DNA of 64,000 bases, from the NCBI RefSeq assembly GCF_000518985.1, contig NZ_JAEQ01000019.1:353-64352 (forward strand), given 5' to 3'. Source of the stretch: Chelativorans sp. J32 (GTDB taxonomy: Bacteria; Pseudomonadota; Alphaproteobacteria; Rhizobiales; Rhizobiaceae). Both the position numbers and the translations under genes were made by a program. The notes beneath the pieces were generated by a model. That model made no database searches, was not told the DNA's origin, and saw only the letters and a program-made list of their open reading frames with translations. This document shows positions 58,877-64,000 of this stretch, one piece after another. Position 1 is the stretch's first letter. Every line of letters starts with the position of its first letter.

Positions 58877-60340
58877 ATGAGACCTTCGTCTCTCGGCGAC
58901 CTGGAGCAGAGGGTTGCGCTCGACCTTCTGTGGTTGAACCAGCCGGCCAAGGACTGGGTGCCGCCGCGCGTCGTGGACGGCCAGGACGTCATCGACGTGG
59001 CGGTGATCGGAGCGGGTCTTTGCGGGCTGGCAGCGCTGGCGGCGTTGAAGAGGGTCGGCATCTACAACACCTGCGCCTTCGATCGTGCCCCCGCCGGGCG
59101 GGAGGGGCCGTGGATCACCTATGCCAGGATGGAGACCCTGCGAACACGCAAAGAAGCGGCCGGGCCGGCGCTCGGGGTGCCCTCCCTTACCTTCCGCGCC
59201 TGGTTCGAGGCTCAATTCGGTGCCGAAGCCTATGAGAAGATGGTTCTCATCCCGCGCCCGATGTGGATGGATTACCTGATCTGGTATCGCCGCATCCTCG
59301 AACTGAATGTCGTCAACGATACCGCGCTCACATCCCTCGGTCTGCGTCCCGACGGGCTGATCACCCTGGATTTGCAGGATAATGCCGGAGCCTGGCAGGT
59401 TCTCGCCCGGCGCGTCGTGCTTGCTACCGGGCTCGACGGGCTCGGCGCACCCTCCTTGCCGGACGTCGCCGGCCGGGTGCCCTCACGCTATGTCGGCCAC
59501 AGCGCGGACTTGATCGACATCGCTTCCTTGCGTGGCAAGCGCGTCGCGGTGGTTGGGGCCGGGGCGTCCGCTATGGACAATGCCGCGGCCGCGCTGGAGG
59601 CTGGGGCCGCGCGCGTCGATATTTTCGTCCGCCGCCCCGATATTCCGCGCATCGACAAATTCACGGGTGTCGGGAGCCCGGGAATGACGCACGGATATCT
59701 CGGTCTGCCCGACGCCGACAAATGGTGGCTGATGGTCGAAGGCGAGCGCGCGCAGATTCCGCCCCCGCGCCACAGCGTGCTGCGTGTTTCGCGTCATCCC
59801 AACGCCTTTTTTCATGTCGCAAGCCCCATCGAAGATCTCAAGGAGGCTTCCGGCGGTGTGCTGGTCGTTACACCGAAGGGGCGCTACCCCGCTGATTTCG
59901 TGATCTTCTCGACCGGCTTTTCCGTCGATTTTTCGCGCAGGCCGGAATTTGCGATGCTTGCCGACAAGGTCCAGCTTTGGCGCGATGCGTATACCCCGCC
60001 CGCGGGCATGGAGCACGAGGGCATTGCTTCCTCGCCCTATCTTGGCCCTTCCTTCGAGTTTCTTCCCAAGGCCGGCCTTGATCCGGCCGTTGCCACGGCG
60101 ATCTCCCATATTTCGTGCTTCGCCTATCCCGCGGTCCCCACGCACGGAAAGATCACCAGCGGCATTCCTTCGATCAGCGATGGCGCGATGCGGCTGGCAC
60201 AGGGGCTTGCCCGGTCGTTGTTCGTCGAGGATCGAGCACATCACCTCGAGAAATTCCGCGCCTACGACACGCCGGAACTGCTCGGTGACGAATGGGAGGA
60301 TGCGGATCAACGAGAGGACGCCGACCATGCTTCCATCTGA
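58877..60340 (+). CDS. FAD/NADP-dependent monooxygenase (FMO/BVMO-like), copy 2
   Basis: The 487-residue flavoprotein has FAD motif VAVIGAGLCGLAAL, NADP motif VAVVGAGASAMDNAA, the FMO/BVMO-like fingerprint region YVGHSADLIDI and the tail FVIFSTGFSVDFSRRPE. It aligns with the monooxygenase at 26258-27733 along its whole length, including GPALG.P.LTFRAW, LRVSRHPNA.FH and YDTPELLGDEW. It precedes a DsbA-fold isomerase, an M19-type protein and a polyamine/iron-type ABC importer, so it likely oxygenates the imported compound. The ATG is 14 nt upstream of no clear ribosome site (only AGAGAAT). Confidence 0.82.
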   Translation: MRPSSLGDLEQRVALDLLWLNQPAKDWVPPRVVDGQDVIDVAVIGAGLCGLAALAALKRVGIYNTCAFDRAPAGREGPWITYARMETLRTRKEAAGPALGVPSLTFRAWFEAQFGAEAYEKMVLIPRPMWMDYLIWYRRILELNVVNDTALTSLGLRPDGLITLDLQDNAGAWQVLARRVVLATGLDGLGAPSLPDVAGRVPSRYVGHSADLIDIASLRGKRVAVVGAGASAMDNAAAALEAGAARVDIFVRRPDIPRIDKFTGVGSPGMTHGYLGLPDADKWWLMVEGERAQIPPPRHSVLRVSRHPNAFFHVASPIEDLKEASGGVLVVTPKGRYPADFVIFSTGFSVDFSRRPEFAMLADKVQLWRDAYTPPAGMEHEGIASSPYLGPSFEFLPKAGLDPAVATAISHISCFAYPAVPTHGKITSGIPSISDGAMRLAQGLARSLFVEDRAHHLEKFRAYDTPELLGDEWEDADQREDADHASI

Positions 60341-60965
60341 CATGACCCTGCGGATCTTCTACGGCATTTCCTCTCCCTGGGCTTATCTGGGCGCGCAGCG
60401 GGCGGTCCAGATTGCACAGGAGGCGGGTGCGGCGGTTGAACTGCGGCCGATCCGCATCATCGAAGCCAATGGCGGCATTCCGCTGCGCACCCGGCCCAAC
60501 GCACGCCAGCTTTATCATGAGGTGGAGCTGGACCGCTGGCGCAGACATCTTGGCATTCCGCTCAATCTCAAGCCCAAATTCTATCCCTGCAGGACAATAG
60601 AGCCTGCCGCCCAAGCCGTGATCGCAATTCAGAAAGCCGGACTTGACGCCATCGGCTTCTCCTATGCCGTCCAGCGGGCGCTCTGGGCTGAGGACCGGGA
60701 CATCGCCGATCTTGCCACCCTGCGGGCGATCGCCCGCGCGACTGCGGGCGAGGAAGCAGAAGCGCTGGTACAGGATCCCCAACCGGAGCCTATTCTTGCC
60801 GAATGGCGCGGCAATCTTGCGGAAGCCGAGCGGCTGGGCATCTTCGGGACCCCGACCTATGTGGTGGGCGAAGAGCTGTTCTGGGGTCAGGACCGCCTGG
60901 ATTTTGTCGCCCGTGCTCTGGCTGAGCAGAAGAAACGCGAAGCCCATAAGGAAGACGCTCAATGA
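60327..60965 (+). CDS. DsbA-fold 2-hydroxychromene-2-carboxylate isomerase-like protein
   Basis: The 212-residue protein has a DsbA/GST-kappa fold with the isomerase N-terminus FYGISSPWAYLGAQRAVQIA, where the Ser of SSPWAY replaces the redox Cys. The C-terminal GIFGTPTYVVGEELFWGQDR holds the cis-Pro and substrate loops. Relatives isomerise aromatic ring-cleavage products with glutathione. ATG 60327 has GAGAGG 9 nt upstream and overlaps the monooxygenase stop; ATG 60342 is an alternative. The next gene overlaps by 4 nt (ATGA). Confidence 0.88.
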   Translation: MLPSDMTLRIFYGISSPWAYLGAQRAVQIAQEAGAAVELRPIRIIEANGGIPLRTRPNARQLYHEVELDRWRRHLGIPLNLKPKFYPCRTIEPAAQAVIAIQKAGLDAIGFSYAVQRALWAEDRDIADLATLRAIARATAGEEAEALVQDPQPEPILAEWRGNLAEAERLGIFGTPTYVVGEELFWGQDRLDFVARALAEQKKREAHKEDAQ

Positions 60966-61963
60966 CCGACGCCAGGAAGCTCCACGACGAATCCATCATC
61001 ATCGACGGCCTTCAGACCTGCCAATGGGGGCGCCCGATCTTCGAGGAAATGCGGGCCGGTGGTCTGACGGCCGTCAACGTCTCCTCGCTCCTTTGGGAGA
61101 ATTTTCGCGAGGGCATCGCTTATGTCAGCGAGTGGAAACGCTATTTGCGCGAGAACAGCGATCTGATCCGTCCGGTCAGAACGGTCGATGACATCCACGC
61201 AGCCAAGAAGGAAGGGCGCACCGGCATCATCATCGGCTGGCAGAACACCTCTCCGCTGGAAGACAAGCTCGACTATGTGGAGATCTTCAAGGATCTGGGC
61301 GTGGGCATCATGCAGCTCACCTACAACACCCAGAACTATTCCGGCGCCGGCTATCTGGAGGAGGTGGACAGCGGGCTGACGGGGTTCGGCAAAGAGGTTT
61401 TAGCGGAGATGAACCGGGTCGGCGTGCTCTGCGACCTGAGCCATGTGGGCGACAAGACCACCGCCGACGTGATCGCCCATTCGAAAGCGCCCGTATGCAT
61501 CTCGCATATCCTGCCCCGCGCGCTGAAGGATGTGAAGCGCAACAAGCCGGACGAGCTTTTCGTCGCCTGCGCGGAGAAGGGCGGCATCATCGGCGTCAGC
61601 CTTTTCGCCCCGGGACTGGCAGCCGGCAATGACGCCACGGTCGAGGATTATCTCGATGCGATGGCCTATGTTATCGATCTCGTCGGCGAAGATCATGTCG
61701 GCATCGGCACTGATTTCTCTCTCGATCGGCCACGTCCGGGCCCGTGGCTTCTCTGGGCGAACCGGGACAAGGGCACCGCGCGTAAGCTTACCGAGTTCGG
61801 CTCCGTGAAGATCAACAAGCCGAAGGGAATCGAGCGGATGACCGAGATGCCCAACCTGACCGCACGCATGCTCGCTCGCGGGTGGAGCGAGACGCTCGTC
61901 CGCAAGCTTCTCGGCCAGAACTGGTTGCGGGTCCTTGACGCCGCATGGCGTCCCGCCACCTGA
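60962..61963 (+). CDS. M19 (membrane dipeptidase) family protein with altered metal site
   Basis: The 333-residue TIM-barrel protein has the M19 pattern: VGIMQLTYNTQN, LCDLSHVGDKTTADVI, ISHILPRALKDVKRN and HVGIGTDFS. The N-terminal metal motif DGHxD of active renal-type dipeptidases reads DGLQT here, and the bridging Glu region (usually GIEG) reads IGWQNTS. The two later His (DLSH, ISH) and the Asp remain. It may hydrolyse an unusual amide with one metal, act as another kind of enzyme or be non-catalytic. It is coupled to the isomerase gene by ATGA. Confidence 0.85.
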   Translation: MTDARKLHDESIIIDGLQTCQWGRPIFEEMRAGGLTAVNVSSLLWENFREGIAYVSEWKRYLRENSDLIRPVRTVDDIHAAKKEGRTGIIIGWQNTSPLEDKLDYVEIFKDLGVGIMQLTYNTQNYSGAGYLEEVDSGLTGFGKEVLAEMNRVGVLCDLSHVGDKTTADVIAHSKAPVCISHILPRALKDVKRNKPDELFVACAEKGGIIGVSLFAPGLAAGNDATVEDYLDAMAYVIDLVGEDHVGIGTDFSLDRPRPGPWLLWANRDKGTARKLTEFGSVKINKPKGIERMTEMPNLTARMLARGWSETLVRKLLGQNWLRVLDAAWRPAT

Positions 61964-61992
61964 CCGTCAACCGCCCAACTGGAGGCACTCAC

Positions 61993-63069
61993 ATGACGAT
62001 ACGCACCAGCATATCCCGGCGAGCCGCAGTGGCCTCTGCACTCGCGATCGGGCTCTCTCTTCTTTCTCCCGCGGCCATGGCTCAGGATACGTCCGTCACG
62101 GGCACCGTGAACGTCATCGGCTTCAGCGGGGTCTTTGCCGAGAATTACGAGAAGTTCATCATCGAGCCGTTCGAGGCTAAATATCCCGGCATCGACGTGA
62201 CATACCGACCGAGCAAGAATTCGGCCGAGACGCTGGCGCTTCTCACCTTGCAGCGCGGCAATCCGGAAATCGATGTCGCCCTGATCGACGTTTCGGTCGC
62301 CATCAAGGCCAATCAGGAAGGGCTGTTCGCCCAGCTGGATCCGGCCAAGGTGCCCAATATCGCGGATGCGCCCGATTGGGCCCGGCTGGACGGTGACCGG
62401 GCGGTGGCTTTCTCCCAGGACAATCTCGCGATCCTTTACAACACCGACAATGTGAAGGAGCCGCCGACGAGCTGGAACGATCTGACCGATCCCAAATACA
62501 AAGGCAAGATTGCGGCCAAGCTAGGCGACACCCGCGGCGTCATCCTGCTTCCGATCCTGACGAAACTGAAGGGTGGCGATTACAAGGAAAGCATCGATCC
62601 CGGCATGGAGATGCTGAAGGAGATCGCCCCCAATGTCTCCACTTGGGAGCCGGCGCCGGACTGCTACGCCGTCGTCCAGAGCGGGGAAGTGGATCTGTCG
62701 ATCTGCTGGAACGGCCGCGCCCAGTATCTGCACGATACGCAGGGCGGCAAGATCGCTGTCGCGCTTCCCAAGGAGGGCTCAATCGGTCAGACCAACACGA
62801 TCGGGCTGGTCGAGGGCTCCAAGAACAAGGAAGCCGCGGAGCTCTTTGTGAATTATGCGCTCAGCGCCGAGGCGCAAGCCACCTTTGCCGAGAAAAGCTT
62901 CTACGGGCCGGTGAACACGAAGGTCGAGCTTCCTGACGAGGTCGCAAGCCGCATCTACGGCTCGAAGGAGGCGCAGGCCGCGCAGATGTCGCTCGACTGG
63001 AATTTTGTCGCCGACCAGTATTCCCCCTGGATCCAGCGCATCAACCGCGAAGTCATCGCGCGCTATTGA
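61993..63069 (+). CDS. Polyamine/iron-type ABC transporter substrate-binding protein (PotD-like)
   Basis: The 358-residue protein has a signal peptide with a twin-Arg motif (SISRRAAVASALAIGLSLLS, then PAAMAQ) and the family 1 layout of PotD/Fe(III)-binding proteins: VNVIGFSGVFAENYEKFIIEPF, FSQDNLAILYNTDNVKEPPTSW and LVEGSKNKEAAELFVNYALS. GGAGG precedes ATG 61993. An ATPase gene follows after 23 nt. The substrate is unknown. Confidence 0.9.
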   Translation: MTIRTSISRRAAVASALAIGLSLLSPAAMAQDTSVTGTVNVIGFSGVFAENYEKFIIEPFEAKYPGIDVTYRPSKNSAETLALLTLQRGNPEIDVALIDVSVAIKANQEGLFAQLDPAKVPNIADAPDWARLDGDRAVAFSQDNLAILYNTDNVKEPPTSWNDLTDPKYKGKIAAKLGDTRGVILLPILTKLKGGDYKESIDPGMEMLKEIAPNVSTWEPAPDCYAVVQSGEVDLSICWNGRAQYLHDTQGGKIAVALPKEGSIGQTNTIGLVEGSKNKEAAELFVNYALSAEAQATFAEKSFYGPVNTKVELPDEVASRIYGSKEAQAAQMSLDWNFVADQYSPWIQRINREVIARY

Positions 63070-63092
63070 TGCGACAGGGACGGAAGGCCGCC

Positions 63093-64000
63093 ATGGTTGA
63101 TCATCACGTTGAAATCGAACAGCTCGTGAAGACCTATCCGGGCGCACAGAAACCTTCCGTCGACCGCGTCAGCTTCTCGCTGCCCCGCGGCGAGATGCTT
63201 GCCCTTCTCGGGCCATCGGGCTGCGGCAAGACCACCATCCTGCGCATGATCGCGGGACTGATCGCGCCGACCTCCGGCGCGATCCGCATCGATGGCCGGG
63301 ACGTCTCGGCCATCCCCGTGCACAAGCGCAATATGGGCATGGTCTTCCAGTCCTATGCGCTTTTCCCGCACATGACCGTGGCGCGGAATGTGTCCTTCGG
63401 GCTCGAAATGCGAAAGGTGGGCAAGACCGAGATCGAGGAGCGGGTAAAAAAGGCCCTCGATCTCGTGAAGCTCACCGGGCTCGGCGAGCGTAAGGTCAGT
63501 CAGCTTTCCGGCGGCCAGCAGCAGAGGGCGGCGATTGCCCGCTCGCTGGTGATTGAGCCCGAATTGCTTCTGCTCGATGAGCCGCTCTCAAACCTCGATG
63601 CGAAGCTGCGCGATGAAATGCGGGACGAGATCCGCGAAATCCAGGCCCGTACAGGCGTGACCGCGATCTTCGTTACGCACGATCAGGACGAGGCGCTTTC
63701 CATGGCCGACCGGCTGGCGGTCATGTCCAATGGCAGGCTCGAGCAGATCGGCACCCCGCGCGAGATCTTCGACCGCCCGCAGACGGATTTCGTCGCCACC
63801 TTCATCGGCGCCGGCAATTTCTTCTCGGGCAAGGTCCGGGAGCCCGGGGTGGCTGAAGTGGAGGGGCTCGGCGAGCTTCGTTTTTCCGGCGAGGCGCCGA
63901 CTGGATCTTCCGTCAAATTGATGGTGAGGCCGCACCGGCTCGTGCTTGACGGTACCGGAGCCGCCGGGGTGAACCGCTTTTCCGGCACGGTGGAACATAT
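63093..64000 (+). CDS. Polyamine/iron-type ABC transporter ATPase (PotA-like), partial
   Basis: The reading frame is open to the right edge, with 302 codons visible. It has Walker A GPSGCGKTTILRM, VFQSYALFPHMTV, signature LSGGQQQRAAIARSL, Walker B LLLLDEPLSNLD, switch His VTHDQDEALS and the start of a TOBE-type tail. This is the PotA/FbpC group. ATG 63093 is preferred since GGAAGG lies 5 nt upstream; ATG 63069, overlapping the previous stop, is an alternative. Permease genes would be expected just beyond the window. Confidence 0.93.
   Translation, partial: MVDHHVEIEQLVKTYPGAQKPSVDRVSFSLPRGEMLALLGPSGCGKTTILRMIAGLIAPTSGAIRIDGRDVSAIPVHKRNMGMVFQSYALFPHMTVARNVSFGLEMRKVGKTEIEERVKKALDLVKLTGLGERKVSQLSGGQQQRAAIARSLVIEPELLLLDEPLSNLDAKLRDEMRDEIREIQARTGVTAIFVTHDQDEALSMADRLAVMSNGRLEQIGTPREIFDRPQTDFVATFIGAGNFFSGKVREPGVAEVEGLGELRFSGEAPTGSSVKLMVRPHRLVLDGTGAAGVNRFSGTVEH

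Noticed and set aside
1-64000. tRNA, rRNA, CRISPR, transposase, integrase, phage or toxin-antitoxin genes
   Set aside because: None could be recognised on either strand.

Overview
This GC-rich window most resembles a chromosomal or large-replicon segment of a Hyphomicrobiales (Rhizobiales) alphaproteobacterium. The assignment rests on the CtaD C-terminus at the left edge, a DUF899 gene, a pair of carboxymuconolactone-decarboxylase-like proteins of a type first named from Agrobacterium vitis, and the density of importers (five complete or nearly complete import systems plus one cut by the right edge). I could not place it to genus. I see no tRNA, rRNA, CRISPR array, insertion sequence or integrase. 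The window is almost entirely coding and is built as a mosaic of catabolic operons, each with its own importer and often its own regulator.

Layout. 1-156: tail of cytochrome c oxidase subunit I. 206-3294: beta-propeller protein, TPR/HTH regulator, DUF899 protein and a small membrane protein. 3341-9529: a sugar operon on the minus strand (solute-binding protein, two permeases, ROK kinase, class II aldolase, P-loop kinase) with a divergent RpiR regulator; it has no ATPase gene. 9783-15660: alpha/beta hydrolase, a DapA-family lyase/deaminase and a three-subunit flavin/Fe-S amino-acid dehydrogenase of the opine-oxidase or D-hydroxyproline-dehydrogenase type, then a convergent LysR gene. 15850-19648: TRAP transporter, a Rid-like protein and a VOC protein.

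19762-35933 looks like one GntR-controlled regulon. On the minus strand lie an alpha/beta hydrolase, a dipeptide-type ABC importer (SBP, B, C, D, F), a flavin-dependent monooxygenase, two AhpD/CMD-like proteins, a canonical RidA and a Cds1-type cysteine desulfhydrase. On the plus strand lie hydantoinase/oxoprolinase HyuA and HyuB and an opine-dehydrogenase-family protein. A shared palindrome (TGGCGCCAAT) occurs twice before the minus-strand operon and once in front of hyuA.

36039-38245 holds a BhcA-like aspartate-glyoxylate aminotransferase divergent from a BhcR-like IclR regulator, without the other beta-hydroxyaspartate-cycle genes. 38422-45385 holds a cytosine-deaminase-like amidohydrolase, two tandem BMP-type binding proteins and a nucleoside-type ABC transporter, followed by a LysR gene. 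46484-57539 (minus) is a long operon: nitrate/sulfonate-type ABC importer, two paralogous ACMSD-like amidohydrolases (one without its HxH metal motif), a UbiD-family decarboxylase, a three-subunit molybdenum hydroxylase and a CobW GTPase. It reads like a degradation route for an aromatic or heteroaromatic acid. 57857-64000 holds a TIM-barrel isomerase, a second copy of the unusual flavoprotein monooxygenase, a DsbA-fold isomerase, an M19-family protein with degraded metal ligands, and a polyamine/iron-type ABC importer that runs off the right edge.

Two things deserve most attention: the GntR regulon with its candidate sulfur/lactam chemistry, and the UbiD/Mo-hydroxylase operon with its asymmetric amidohydrolase pair. 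All substrate assignments are inference.
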